From Eucalyptus grandis (lineage: Eukaryota > Streptophyta > Magnoliopsida > Myrtales > Myrtaceae), in contig NC_052614.1 of NCBI RefSeq assembly GCF_016545825.1, positions 21,470,559-21,534,558 of the forward strand: 64,000 bases of DNA, written 5' to 3'. The translations under genes were made by a program, and so were the position numbers. This document shows, piece after piece, positions 47,552 to 59,050 of the stretch (positions are counted from its first letter, which is position 1; every line of letters begins with the position of its first letter). The notes beneath the pieces were generated by a model that worked only from the letters and a program-made list of their open reading frames with translations, made no database searches and had not been told where the DNA came from.

Positions 47552-47837
47552 CTTTTTTTTTTTTTTTTTTTTTTTTTTGGTACTTTTTCCGGTTTAAGTC
47601 ACATTTACACTAAGGTCCAATATGAGACACTATTTTGCTCCTAATTCGATTAGCCTAGTTTCTTCAAAATGACTTTTGGCAATAATGATTGCGTTTTTCT
47701 TTGTTACCACGGTGGCAGCAAGATGGTGTTTTCCTCAAAATTATGGAAATGCAACAAAAGATTTACAACACGGATACCAGATGGAAGGAAAAATAAATTC
47801 CTTGGACTGATAATTCTCCACAATACGTATCACCACA

Positions 47838-48560
47838 GTCCATATTTTTAATTAGAAATCCTAGGCCAACAACCAAGATTAAAAAAAAAAAAAAAAAAAA
47901 ACCTACGTTCAACGTATCTTATCTTAATGTAAAAGTATATAATGAAATGTTATCTAAAAATCTTATTGCACGGCAATGGCAAATGTTTAGTTTTTACCTC
48001 TTTAAAACTAGTTGATTAATCACTCTGAAAATAGGCATTATTCTTTTCCAGAACGCAATAGAAAAAAATCTGAACATGCAGACAATCCCCAGCTCAAACC
48101 ACTCTGCTCTTGTATTTTTCTTCTTTGTCATTCTTTTGTTTTGGGGTTGTGATCTCTCCTCCACTACAGACGCTTACCGTTGATTTGCTAGACTTCTCAA
48201 GTCTTGGCAATGTAATGAAAGCACCTTGCATCTATCAATGACGCAGTCAAAGTTGGCAGGCAACGACAAATTCTGATGCGACTTATCATGCTACATAAGA
48301 AATTGTCGAGGAAACCGACCCCATTGACTTGGCATTTACCTGGAACTTTCGGTCAACCATCAGAAATTTCTAAAAATCAATTTCAGACTCCCAAAGTCCT
48401 TTTAGTTAGCAATGATTAGATCTCAGACCATATCTATGGTTTGACTTTGAATTGGAAAATGTAATTTGAATTTGAGGATTATGTTTTCTATTGTGTAGAT
48501 TTGGACACTGTAGATTTCGTTCTTATGCTATATATAGGTTGGTTAGTTTTTGTTCTTTTT
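47838..48560 (+). promoter_or_regulatory. WAKL upstream block, copy 2
   Basis: Near-duplicate of copy 1, with shared TTGACTTGGCATTTACCTGG and GCTATATATAGGTTGGTTAG. It lacks the E1 insertion and carries an A-run at about 47880-47900. Again no coding sequence follows. Confidence 0.7.
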
Positions 48561-48565
48561 AATGG

Positions 48566-49500
48566 AACTGACCATCACCAATCGCCATCTCAAAGCAGTT
48601 TGCTCTTCATGATTTTCTTCTTCAGCATTCTTCTATTTTAGAGTTATGATTAGGGATAAGCAAAAGGAGCCACTTGGATGGGACTAGATCGGCCAGTTTT
48701 GGGCGGTTCCTGGGGCACCGATCTAGTTCTCAATTCTATAAATTTAAACTAGTGAATTTTAGTCCACCTCGTTCAGGTGTGGAACTGCTCACCTGGGTTA
48801 GACCAATTTTTTTTTTTAATTTCCTTATAATTTGTTAAAAACCCCTAATCTATCTCACATTTTAGACTTCACTCACGCATACAGACAAGCACAAGTCGCA
48901 CGACTCCTATTTCACTCATGCATGTGAGTAAGATGACAAGAACAAATCAAAACATAAACAATAGTTGCTCATTCTAACCAAATTTTGCCACAAATTGGAA
49001 AAAAGTTATGTGTAACTTGCGATGCTACACGTAATTCACTGATTGTAGAAACATCTTGGTTATCGAGAACATCTTCAATTCATCTTGAACATTAATGAAA
49101 AATAAATAAATAAATAAATTTGAACACGCCACCGGTTCCATGATCCACCTAGGAACTTAACCAAATTGGTCGGTTCGGTTTCAGGGGCATTGGTCCGGTT
49201 TCAAGGGCACTGATCCGGTTTCATGGTTTTAGAAACAAAGAATCGATCCTTTTGGTCCAATTCTCGATTTTGGGGTGGGAATCAAATCATCCGAGAACCG
49301 ATCACTTCTAGTTGTGATCTCCCATTGCATACACTTAGTACTTGCTTAACTTTTCAAGTCTTGGTGTAGTAAGCATCTCGTCTCATTTATACTCTCTATC
49401 TATGATGCACCCAAAGTTGGTGGGCAATAACTCGGGACGAAATATATTGTTGCACATGAGAAATTGCCAAGGAAACCGACCGCGTTGACTTAGCCTTTTC
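48566..49500 (+). promoter_or_regulatory. WAKL upstream block, copy 3, split by a hAT-like element
   Basis: The left part 48566-48650 matches the start of the block (CATCTCAAAGCAGTTTGCTC) and the right part 49311-49500 matches its middle (CTTTTCAAGTCTTGG, GTTGGTGGGCAATAAC, GCGTTGACTTAGCC). The intervening 660 bp is an insertion. Sequence identity is lower than between copies 1 and 2. Confidence 0.65.
48651..49310. mobile_element. hAT-like non-autonomous element, 660 bp
   Basis: Starts TAGGGATAAGC and ends ATCACTTCTA. It is flanked by an 8-bp duplication GTTATGAT/GTTGTGAT (48643-48650, 49311-49318; one mismatch) that aligns with GTTGTGAT in the uninterrupted blocks. Subterminal GGTTCC, CGGTTC and GAACCG motifs occur at both ends. 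No coding capacity. Length, 8-bp duplication and TA...TA ends fit hAT. Confidence 0.75.
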
Positions 49501-49726
49501 CCAAAATTATAAAAATTATATACTATAGCGATTTTTGGTCAAGTTTGATAAAAAAAATTAAATTGGTAAACTTTCAACAGGTTTGAGTTTTAATTAGCAC
49601 AATTGAAGATTTTATGACTGAATTTGTACAAGTATAATAGGTTTTAAAAAAATTTCTTGATAATTTTCTATTATAAAACCTCTTAAATTTTCCTTGAGGG
49701 CAATGAGTCCTTTAACGAATTTTAGC

Positions 49727-50178
49727 GTTGTGATCTCCCATTGCATACGCTTCATACTTGCTTGACTTTTCAAGTCTTGGCAGGACAATGAAAGCACCTT
49801 GATGGGACATACTCTCGTGCGTGAGAAATTGCCAAGAAAACTGATCGCATTGACTTAGGATTTACTTGAAACTTTATAGGCGAATCTGAGAAAACTCCTA
49901 CGAATGATTGCGACGCCACAACGTGAATCGCGACGCCACAACGTGAATCGCGACAGGCTTGTCAAGGCTTCTTTAGTGAAGAGCCATAGAGAGTGGACAA
50001 AACCGTATGATTGATTAGTAATGATGTAATCACCGCGAAGACAATCATATAGTGGGGACCATGAATAATGCATATACTCCTTAGCTTTCTAGAAGCTCCA
50101 TCATCGCTTATAAAGGTTGTCATCGGGCTATGAAGCTCATCATCTCGTTGCAAAATATCATCTCATTTCAGGAAGAAT
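49727..50178 (+). promoter_or_regulatory. WAKL proximal promoter (upstream block copy 4)
   Basis: Directly precedes the WAKL ATG. It carries CTTGACTTTTCAAGTCTTGG with a W-box core TTGACT, a second TTGACT at 49850-49855, and a 20-bp perfect tandem repeat (CGACGCCACAACGTGAATCG, 49911-49930 and 49931-49950) with an ACGT core. W-boxes are WRKY-factor sites common in defence genes. The transcription start is not defined. Confidence 0.6.
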
Positions 50179-53100
50179 ATGGGTGGATCCATGCTGTTCC
50201 ATAGACTTCCCTTGAGAGTTGTGCTGCTGTTGTGCTCATTGGTGGCTCTATTCTCAGTAGTTACTGCGGATGTAGTCCAAACAACAAAGCCCGGATGCGC
50301 GAACAGATGTGGCAACCTCACCTTCGCGTACCCATTCGGGATGAATGATGCCGGCGACGACTGCTACTTCAAAGAAGAATCAGAGTCTTTCCTCATCTTT
50401 TGCAACGACTCGACTGATCCTCCCACTCCCCATATGTACAGTAAAGATTCTAATTTCCGAGTACTCGATATATCTATGGAGAGTCACGAGATTAGTGTAA
50501 CGGTGTTTGTAGCCAAAGATTGTTATAATTCGTCCGGCACATCCTTGTACAATAATGATCCTTACTTCTATCTTCCCATATTCCCCATATCTTCTGCCAA
50601 GAACAAATTTATCGCCGTGGGATGCGACACGTACGCGACCTTCAGCGGAAGCACGTATGTGACGGGGTGCTTGTCCTCATGCCACAGCGTCTTGGACGTG
50701 ATTAATGGGTCGTGCTCGGGCATCGGTTGCTGCGAGACTAGCATTCCTCGAGACGCCTACCGATACAACATCTCTGTCGCTAGCTACAACAATCATCTCG
50801 GCATCACTGATTTCAATCCGTGCGGATACGCTTTCGTTGCCCAAGACGGCTTCTTTAGCTTCTCTACGGACAATCTGCGCGAGCTGCCATTTGATATGGT
50901 CCCTCTAGTTGTCGATTGGTTAATTCCAGATCAAACATGCGATGATGCGAAGAAGAATGCAACGACCTACATGTGCCGAGAGAACTCCAATTGTACAGAT
51001 GCTGAGAATGGAAATGGCTACCAGTGCCACTGCTTGAAGGGTTTTCAAGGGAACCCCTATCTCCAAAATGGTTGTCAAGGTACCTTTTCCCGTCTTTTCA
51101 TTAGACCCACCTCACATCCGAACGAGTGCTTCTGTATAGAATCGTGGATATTATTTCCATAAGGGCGACCATGTTAAATGGATCCAATTGCATAAAAAAC
51201 CCAGAGAAAGAAATTCTTAGAAACTTAAAGTCAGAGGACCAAATTTTGACTTGATGAATGGTACATGTTTCAAACGATTCTCCTAGTAATCACGTAACAT
51301 TTATAATCTTAAAAATCATAACAATCTAGGCTGTTAAACACAATCATATTTTTTTTCCTTTCAGATGCACGAATTTTCATTGCTTGAAATTAATATGACC
51401 TATGAAGCGCTTAGTAATAATCTGTAAATTTTCACAGCTATCATTCCAGATATAGCTAGACATTCTTCTTTCTTAAGTTTAATCCGTACAATTGTTTTAC
51501 AAACTGAATCAGTCAAGTGCAATTGAGTTTATAAACAGATGGTCCATACCGAACCCTCAATATGAATCGGTAAAGTTAGCTTGTAAATCAATTTCATCTA
51601 CCGATGTTAATACATCCAGCATTATTCTCTATTTATAGACAATTATTTTTGAATTTTTTTTTCTATGTAATGTGTTATTCTAATTAGTAATGGCACAATT
51701 TTGTTGGATAATTCTTAAATCTTCTATTCTAAACAAAGATCAAATGCTTGGTTACGCTTAGGCTCTTGAGATAATGACCTATCACTTAAAAAGTGCGGTG
51801 AAGTATCGCGATCTCAGGAAAAGCAAATTAACTTGATATGTCCTCTCATATTGAAAGTGTTGCCAAATCATGGAATTCTATTTACTTTTTCAACTTTCTT
51901 CCAATTGAAATGGTGTCGGATTGCTTATTCCATTTGGAATATATTCCTCCAGATATCGATGAATGTGTGATTTTACAACCCTGCGTTGGAATATGTACGA
52001 ACTTGCCGGGAACGTATAATTGTTCATGTCCGAAGGGATCCCGAGGAGATGGAAAAAAAGATGGCAACGGTTGTACTCCTACAAAGAGGTTTCGCTCAAT
52101 GGACATCGTGCTAGTCAGTAAGTCGTACACATTGCTCAAACTTTTTCATCATATAAAAGCTTCTTTTATCTTGTAATTTATTCACATTCTTTAAATGTTG
52201 TTATTATGCCATTGTTCCATCTTTTGCTATTAGTTATTGAGGTTTTTCGGACGTAAATATTTCTCTTTGAATTAATTGTATCCGTGAATTAAATTGATAT
52301 TATATACATGTGTCATAATCTCAAGTTATTCAATTCGAAATTAACAAAATCAACAACTTGCTCTTCTGTTGTTGAAAAAGAATCAAGCACGTTTTATCCA
52401 CTTGATGCATTGAATCGTTCCTGTCATCATAAGTTACTCTCAGCAGCATAATTATATATTTAGGTTTATTTTGCTATTATCAAGGTTATTCTTAATGAAA
52501 AAGCTTCAAGTTGATGGAGAAGAAAAAGAAAATAGGACAGAGAAGTAAATTAAGACAGAGAAGTAAATTAACACAAGATTGTTTGAGTAATGAAAAAGAA
52601 AGAGTCAAGCAAAGTTCGTTTCTGTTTTTTTTTCTTTTCTTTTCTTGGTTTTGAAAACATATGTAGTGTGATGGACAACTAATTTGTTTGTTCACCGAAT
52701 ATAATGTCTTTTACTAGGCGTGAGCATAAGCTTCCTGCTGGTTCTTTTGGGCGTTTCCTGGTTATATTGGGGGCTTCGAGAAAAAAAAATCAGCAGACGG
52801 AGAGAGAAGTTCTTCCTAGAAAATGGGGGCCGCCTTATGTTGCAGAAAATTCTTTCTGAGCATGAAGGCTCCATTGAATCGGCGAGAATATTCACCGATG
52901 AAGAGCTCAAGAAGGCCACGGACCACTACCATGAAAGCCGAATCCTAGGCCAGGGAGGCCACGGAACTGTATACCGAGGGATCTTAGCAGACAACATGGT
53001 TGTCGCCATCAAGAAGGCCAAGATTTTGGACCGAAGTCAGGTTGAAGAATTCATAAACGAGCTGATCATCCTCTCCCAAATTAATCACCGCAATGTGGTT

Positions 53101-53922
53101 AAGCTAATCGGTTGTTGCTTCGAGACGGAGGTCCCGTTATTAGTCTACGAGTTTGTGACCAATGGCACCCTTTCTGACCACATACACAAGTGCGGCCACG
53201 AGTCCACATTATCCTGGAGGGCTCGTCTGCACATTGCAGGGGAGACCGCAGGTGCGCTCTCATACTTGCACTCCGATGCATCCGCTCAGATTTTGCACAG
53301 AGACATAAAGAGCACAAACATATTGTTGGATGAAAACTACACCGCAAAGGTCGCTGATTTTGGAGCCTCCAGGCTAGTCCCCCTCGACGGCACACAGCTG
53401 ACCACGCTGGTTCAAGGCACGCTTGGGTACTTGGACCCCGAGTACCTCTGCTCAAGCCAGTTGACTGAGAAGAGCGATGTCTATAGCTTCGGGGTCGTGT
53501 TGGCTGAGTTGCTGACTGGACTGAGGGCCTTGTCCTTCGAGCGGGCCGAGAATGAGAGGAACTTGTCCTTGTATTTTGCTTCTGCAATAAAGGGCGAGAG
53601 GTTGTTTGAAATCATCAACCCGATGGTGCTGAACGAGGGGAACCCGGAAGAGATTATGGAAGTTGCGATGCTGGCAAACCAATGCCTGACAGTGAAAGGC
53701 GAAGATCGGCCAACCATGAAGGAAGTGGCAATGGAATTGGAGGGACTGATGAGGGTGATGGACAGGCATCCATGGTTGAATCGGAGCAGTGACCTAGAAG
53801 AAGCTGAGGATTTGCTTGGTGAGAGATCAAGCGAATGTGATGGCATCCTCAGAAGCAATGCATCAGGAAATGATGATAGCATACGTAACCAAGTGTCCTT
53901 CGAAATTGAAAGTGGAAGATGA
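50179..53922 (+). CDS. Wall-associated kinase-like receptor (WAKL), 756 residues
   Basis: Exons 50179-51079, 51953-52117 and 52718-53922 join in frame at GT-AG sites (901+165+1205 nt). Signal peptide about 1-30. GUB_WAK pectin-binding region about 37-95 ([15 protein letters not shown]). EGF-like repeat about 253-300, then Ca-binding EGF 301-342 starting DIDEC. Transmembrane helix about 357-375. The kinase domain has Gly loop GQGGHG (433-438), Lys454, HRDIKSTN with catalytic D551 and DFG D569, so it looks active and of the RD class. WAK/WAKL proteins span the plasma membrane, bind pectin or oligogalacturonides outside and signal inside in growth and defence. The three-exon layout is typical. 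It is intact; upstream lie four decayed copies of its promoter region, and downstream a Gypsy remnant starts about 200 bp after the stop. It could be either WAK or WAKL by naming. Confidence 0.95.
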
Positions 53923-54130
53923 GACGTCATGGCAATGTTGGTCCTTGTACTATTATTATTATTATTATTTTTTTTTTTGGTGTGTATTTCCTCGTCTTTT
54001 TTTTTTGTCTGTTTAGTTGCTTGGTCTATGTGCTTAAAGTTCAGATGCTACGTCCAAATGGAGTAACTGGCCTTATTTGTGTAACATAACATTCGGACGA
54101 TATTTGAAAAATAAAAAAGGCCAAAAACAT
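53923..54130 (+). other. WAKL 3'UTR and downstream flank
   Basis: Holds a (TAT/ATT)n run at about 53950-53970, a T-run, and an A-rich AATAAAAAAGG near 54109 that could serve as polyadenylation signal. Gypsy-derived sequence starts immediately after. Confidence 0.5.
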
Positions 54131-54235
54131 TCTTGAGCTTTTCTCTCATTCAGCGAGCTAGGAATTGGCCAACTTCTTATTGCCTCCATTTTTCTAAGAT
54201 CTACTCTAACACCATCGTTGGAGACAACATAGCAC

Positions 54236-56565
54236 TAGGGGTGAGCGGTTCCCGGTTCCGGTTCGGTTCCGTCTGGAACCTAGAACCTACCCTCGGGTAC
54301 AGGTTCCTCAATTTTTGGAACCTGGAACTTACCCGTCAGAACCAAGAACCTGGAACCTACCCTGTCACAGGTTCCGGGGTCGGTTCCAGGTTCCAACAGG
54401 TTCTTTTTTTCTTTTTTTCATTTTCGTAGTGGGCGCGAATATCCGGAAGCCAAAATAATTCAATAGTTGGCCCTCCATTTTCAGTACCTGCCAATACACA
54501 GCAATGTGAATCTTTTACATCCAAATAGACAACTAATTTCATAGTTTTCTAGAGAAAACATTGTCTAATGTATAATTTGGTGATTCCTTATCGTTAATGT
54601 GTTTCATAATAATAACTACAGGCATGTTGTATGAGCATAGGCTCTTGGCATTTCGCTCTTGACCAGTGAGCTGTCTTCGCAATTTACATATTACTCGGGG
54701 AAGAGAACGTGAGCCCTCAACTGCTCCTTTCTTTTTTGGATCTGACACAGGAAAGCAGAGAAGCAAAGGAAATTGAGAACAAACTGACGTTAACAAAATC
54801 ACAAACACAAAGAACTAATTACACAAAAATGCTTTGAAGGGCTTTTCAATTCGCATTTGAGTGTACTCATTTGCCGGTGGCCACAACGACCATGCTGAAA
54901 AACTAAGCAAAGAATTAGTTCACGAGATTGAGACCAGTTCATAGCACCATCAATCATTCGTGCAGAGTCGCATATTTGTCTCAAGCAACATACCATATGG
55001 AAGCATCTCCAGCTAGTTCTGCCTATACGGTATATTGTGGGAGAAGCAATTGCATGGACTCTTGTAAATCCACTTCATTTTGCAGTTAGCACATCACAAA
55101 TAATTGCAGTCACAGAATATCAAAACATGATACTTTATATCTTCAAGTTATCTCGTATGCTACTCAAGATGAACCATAGCTCTATTTCATCAAATCAAAA
55201 TCGAACATAAGCGAAGATAACAGGGGAAAATAATCTTTCTTCATTCTCTGGTATAGTAGCCAAACAAGCGATAAAAGTTCACCGTTATCGCTATCACCTT
55301 GCAGCCTTTGATCCAGCTAACAGAATGATCCAGCACAGTATCACGTTAGCTCACAGATCCGAAAATAGAGAGCTTCTCTTTTACCTCATTTAGCTCGTCT
55401 CTTAATTCCTCTATGCGAATCTGGCAATCCACGACGAATCCGTTAGTAGCTTCCTTAAAATCCTTCATTTCGCCGGTCTGCGCTCGGTAGAATCCGTCCT
55501 TCTCCTTCTCCGCCTCCTCAAGCTCCTCCACCTCGCACTTCAACTCCCTAAAATCAAGCATAAATAAGCCATAACATGCGACCAAAATCTTATGATGACA
55601 AGTCTATGCTTCACCTTAGTCGCTGGACATTGTTGTCGTACTCGGCATCGAGAGCGGCAATCTTAGATTCGAGAGCTGAGATCTTCAAGCTTTGCGAAGC
55701 CAGGCTCCACTCGAGCCTCAAGCACCTCTCTTCCATCGACCTGATGGCCGCGCGCTTCGACTCCAGGACCAGCGATTTGGCGGCTTGCAGCTCTCTCTTC
55801 TTCGCCTGCAAAAATTTCCAGCACCTCTCATCCGCTACCGATCCAAACTGATCGCCTCGCGAAGAAAAGTTCGAGAGATCGCGTTGCGGTGGAGTAGACC
55901 TGGAGGAGAGAGAGGCGCTGGTTCCTGGTCCGGTCCAACTGTTCCAGCCACTCGCCAAACGCCGCGGAGAGCGACATTTCAGTACGGACTGGAAGCTAAT
56001 CTCAGGCGGCGGCGGCAAGAGGTGGTGACGGTGGCTTGGGGACAGCGGCGGTGGCTCATGATGGCGAGGGGCGGCGCGGATGGCGCAACAGCTCGTCGGG
56101 CTCAACGGCGAGACGGCTTGTCGGACGAGCGGTGGGTGGTGGTGGTTCGGTGGCCAAGAGGTGGTGGTGAGTAGGGCGTGGGGCGGTGGTGTGGTGGTGG
56201 ATGAAGCAGTAGCCAGCAAGAGGAGGAGGAAGAAGAAAAAGAAAAAGAAGAAGAAGGGGTAGGGTTTTGGCCGAGAGAGGAGGAAAGAGAAGAGAGAAAG
56301 AGAAGAAAAGAAAAAGTTGAGGGGGCAGGAAGTGACGTGACGAGGGAAAAGGGGAGAAAGAAAGGGAAAGGGGGAAGAATCCGCAGAGGGGGGGAATCTT
56401 GCGGGGGTGACGTTAGGGTTTTTTTTTTTTTTAATTATGACCGGTTCGGTTCCGGTTCCGGTTCCCTTTTTTCTGGGAACCGGAACCGAACCGGGAACGC
56501 CGGTTCCCAGAAAAGGGAACCGGGAACCGAACCGCCTCTTTAGAACCGAACTGTGCTCACCCCTA
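54236..56565. mobile_element. hAT-type transposon carrying a three-exon gene
   Basis: 2330 bp with perfect 11-bp terminal inverted repeats TAGGGGTGAGC (54236-54246 and, reversed, 56555-56565). A perfect 8-bp target duplication CATAGCAC lies at 54228-54235 and 56566-56573. Both ends carry dense subterminal GGTTCC/GAACCGG repeats (54243-54400, 56435-56550). There is no transposase ORF. The interior instead holds the coiled-coil gene at 55346-55977 and a purine-rich tract at about 56215-56400. This is a non-autonomous hAT with captured host DNA. Confidence 0.92.
55346..55977 (-). CDS. Coiled-coil protein, 156 residues, inside a hAT element
   Basis: Exons, read high to low: 55977-55900 (26 codons), 55805-55615, 55547-55346 ending TAA. 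The introns 55899-55806 and 55614-55548 have GT-AG ends, and the three pieces join in one frame (471 nt). The start is the first ATG, beginning MSLSAAFGEWLEQ. Residues about 20-150 are rich in Glu, Lys, Leu and Arg with heptad-like spacing (for example ELKCEVEELEEAEKEK), predicting a long coiled coil. No signal peptide or transmembrane segment. I do not recognise the family. Retained introns indicate capture of genomic DNA rather than a processed copy. It may be the 5' part of a larger donor gene with a stop supplied by intron or transposon sequence. The absence of stops suggests recent capture or selection; expression is unknown. Confidence 0.72.
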
Positions 56566-58094
56566 CATAGCACCGGGCTCCTTGTGCAAAAGTGACACTT
56601 CTTCAGGTTGGCATACAAACGATGTTCCCGTAGCACTTGAAGAATTTGATACTCCAAAAGCTCCACTTGGGCCTTGCTATGCTGTAAATCACGATGTCAT
56701 CAAAGTATACACGACAAACTAGCCAATGAAAGGTTTAAAACCATGATTCATAAGATGCATAAAAGTACTAAAAGTATTAGAAATGTCAGAAGGGCATCAC
56801 CATGCATTTAAGAAGACCATTCTTAGTTTTGAAAGCTGTCATCCTTTAATCTCCTACTTTCATCAGGATTTGACAATAGCTGCTCCGAAGATTGATCTTG
56901 GAAAAACACAAGCTCCTTTGAAGTTGATCAAGCAAATACCAAGGCAAGGAAAAGGAAAAAACTTGATGGTTATGTTGTTCACTGATCTATTATCAATGCA
57001 CATTTGCCAAGAACCATTTTTCTTTGGAACTGGAAGTGCCGGGACAGCAAAAGGACTCGAGCTTTCTTGTATTGCTCCCTTGGCCAATAGTTTATCAACT
57101 TGCCTTTGAAGTTCTTTATGCTTCTCAGAGCTCAATCGATCGAACAGAAGCACCAAGCACAAAATCGATATGATGTTGAATCTCTCTCAAAGGAGGAAGG
57201 TTGGATGGAATTTCATTGGCATGACTTCACAGAAATCCTCAAGCCACGGCTGCAAAATGGTTGGGATCTCCTCTTTTGCTTCATTTTCTTCCACTATAAA
57301 AAAAAGCGTAAGCCTCACAAGCATCCTCCGATGCTTAGGAAAACTTAGACTTGGAAAGAAGATTTGTTCCTTTCCCATGAGGAGGCTTGGGAACTCTCTC
57401 CGTCTTGCAAGGGCCCAATGTAATCTTGACGCGGTCTTTGACAAAGGGATAGGTGTTATACATCACACATAACCTCATCTTTATAGCTTTTGCCAATAGA
57501 GAATGAAATCAAGCACCGGTTATTTACTTTTATCTCATTCCCTTTCTTGAGCCAAGAATGCTTGTAAAGATGTGGATGATCCTCCGCCTTGAGATGCAAC
57601 TTGTCTCCCATGGTGGTCGACGCAACGTTTTCACAACATCCACTATCAATTGTGACATCACGTACTTTAAAATAAGAAGTACAGTCTTGTATGGAGTATG
57701 CTGTTGCAAAGCCAATCATCATCCTCAAGATGAGCAGCATGCAAGCTCCTTTGAATGACAAGAGCTTCTCCTTGATCTCTGTCAACGATTTCTTCGCGGC
57801 TCCTTGAATCTTCTCGGAGCAAAGGGTTGTGGCTGCGAAGGGTTGTGTTGAATCTTCTTGGAGCAAAGGGTTGTGTTGCGACTCTCCCTGTTGCTCATCT
57901 CGCACAAGAGAAATGATCTTTCTATTAGGACACTCGAGGCGATGTGACCAAATCCATGACATTTCAAACAGAGTCTTGATTTATTGTTAGCTTCGTTTAG
58001 CTAATTGGTTTTAGATGCTCCTCCTTTGTTCAACAGCTTCCTTTGATCCCGACAAAGGTTTTAAAGTTGAACTCCCAAGATTAGAGGATCCCTC

Positions 58095-59050
58095 TGAAAG
58101 GGCTAGTACGAGCACCTAGAGAGGGGTGAATAGGTGATCAAAGAAGTTTTTGTAAATCTTATCAAAACAAATTGACTTCTAAGAATAATAAATTGAAGTT
58201 GTGAACAACTATAAACAACTATATAGAGATGCGATTTAAAGTAAAGAGTTTAGGGATAGAGAATCAAAACACAATGTTTATAATGGTTCAGCTTAGACCA
58301 AGCCTACGTCCACTCTCCTGCGCTGACAGTCCACTGGTTGAATTCCACTAAGAATTAAAAGAGATTTTACAGTCTCACGTCCTTGATTTCACAATGTAGC
58401 AACTTTGCTACACTTCCTCAAGGTCTCACAAGTATCTAATCTCTCTTTTGAGTACAAATTTAAGCTCAACAATTGAAACAGCAAAGAACAAAGAGCTACA
58501 GACTTTGGAATTTCTCTATCTTTTCACACACTCGAATAATTGGAGAGTCTTCCTTATATACTCCTTCATGCCTTCATAACCATTGGTACCTTCCAAAGGA
58601 GTTCTTCCAATTAACCCGTTAGACAGAATCAATTAGGGAGATTTCAAATTATTTAAGGAATATGATGATAGCCCACCAATCCTGCTCGTCCATACAATCA
58701 TGATCTAGGTTTCCATAAGTAGAACCTTCCAAGTATACTTCGCCAATCAACGGGTCTAAAATGCTTGAATTAATTTCAAAGCAAATAATAGATCTCAAGG
58801 TGTAATCTCCAGCCGTGAGACCTTCTTCAACCGTATGAATCAAATCCTTAAATATATACCCGCATCTGGATAAGTCTTCTTCAATGGATAATACTTTTCT
58901 TCGTCGGTTTGGAAACTGTCAATGAGGGCAGACTTTAAATCTTGAGTCTGGAGGTCTTCAGACTTTGACGATAGAGTCTTCAAGTTTTCAAACTAGACTG
59001 ATGGAAACGTTTTGTCAACTTCAAAATAAATAGGAAAGTTTTCTTCAACA
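58095..59050 (-). repeat. 3' LTR of Copia C
   Basis: 956 bp, from TGAAAGGGCTAGTACGAGCACC to TCTTCAACA. Minus-strand TATA-like sequence GTATATAAGG lies at about 58553-58562. The end sequence CACCTATTCACCCCTCTCTAGG (reversed) matches the Copia B LTR end. AGACT-type words recur near 58940-59000. Confidence 0.88.

Larger units (their letters stand above)
54131..58094 (-). mobile_element. Decayed Gypsy LTR retrotransposon fragment (hosts a hAT insertion)
   Basis: Minus-strand order fits Gypsy: zinc-knuckle end (about 57930-57970), aspartic protease (57456-57700, with TIDSGCCENVAS), reverse transcriptase N-terminal part (56863-57162, with HKELQRQVDKLL and VPKKNGSWQMC), RT palm end (56574-56666, with REHRLYANLKKCHFC). 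It resumes beyond the hAT at 54140-54227 with a segment of the NDGVRVD type. No LTR was found; the right end is cut by the Copia C LTR at 58095. Many stops; dead. Confidence 0.8.

Noticed and set aside
53099..53930. Minus-strand ORFs opposite the WAKL kinase exon
   Set aside because: Shadows of a GC-rich, strongly conserved kinase exon on the plus strand.
55611..56666. 351-codon minus ORF across the hAT
   Set aside because: It runs through both introns of the coiled-coil gene, the GC- and pyrimidine-rich flank and the hAT end into Gypsy sequence. The spliced model explains the real coding part.
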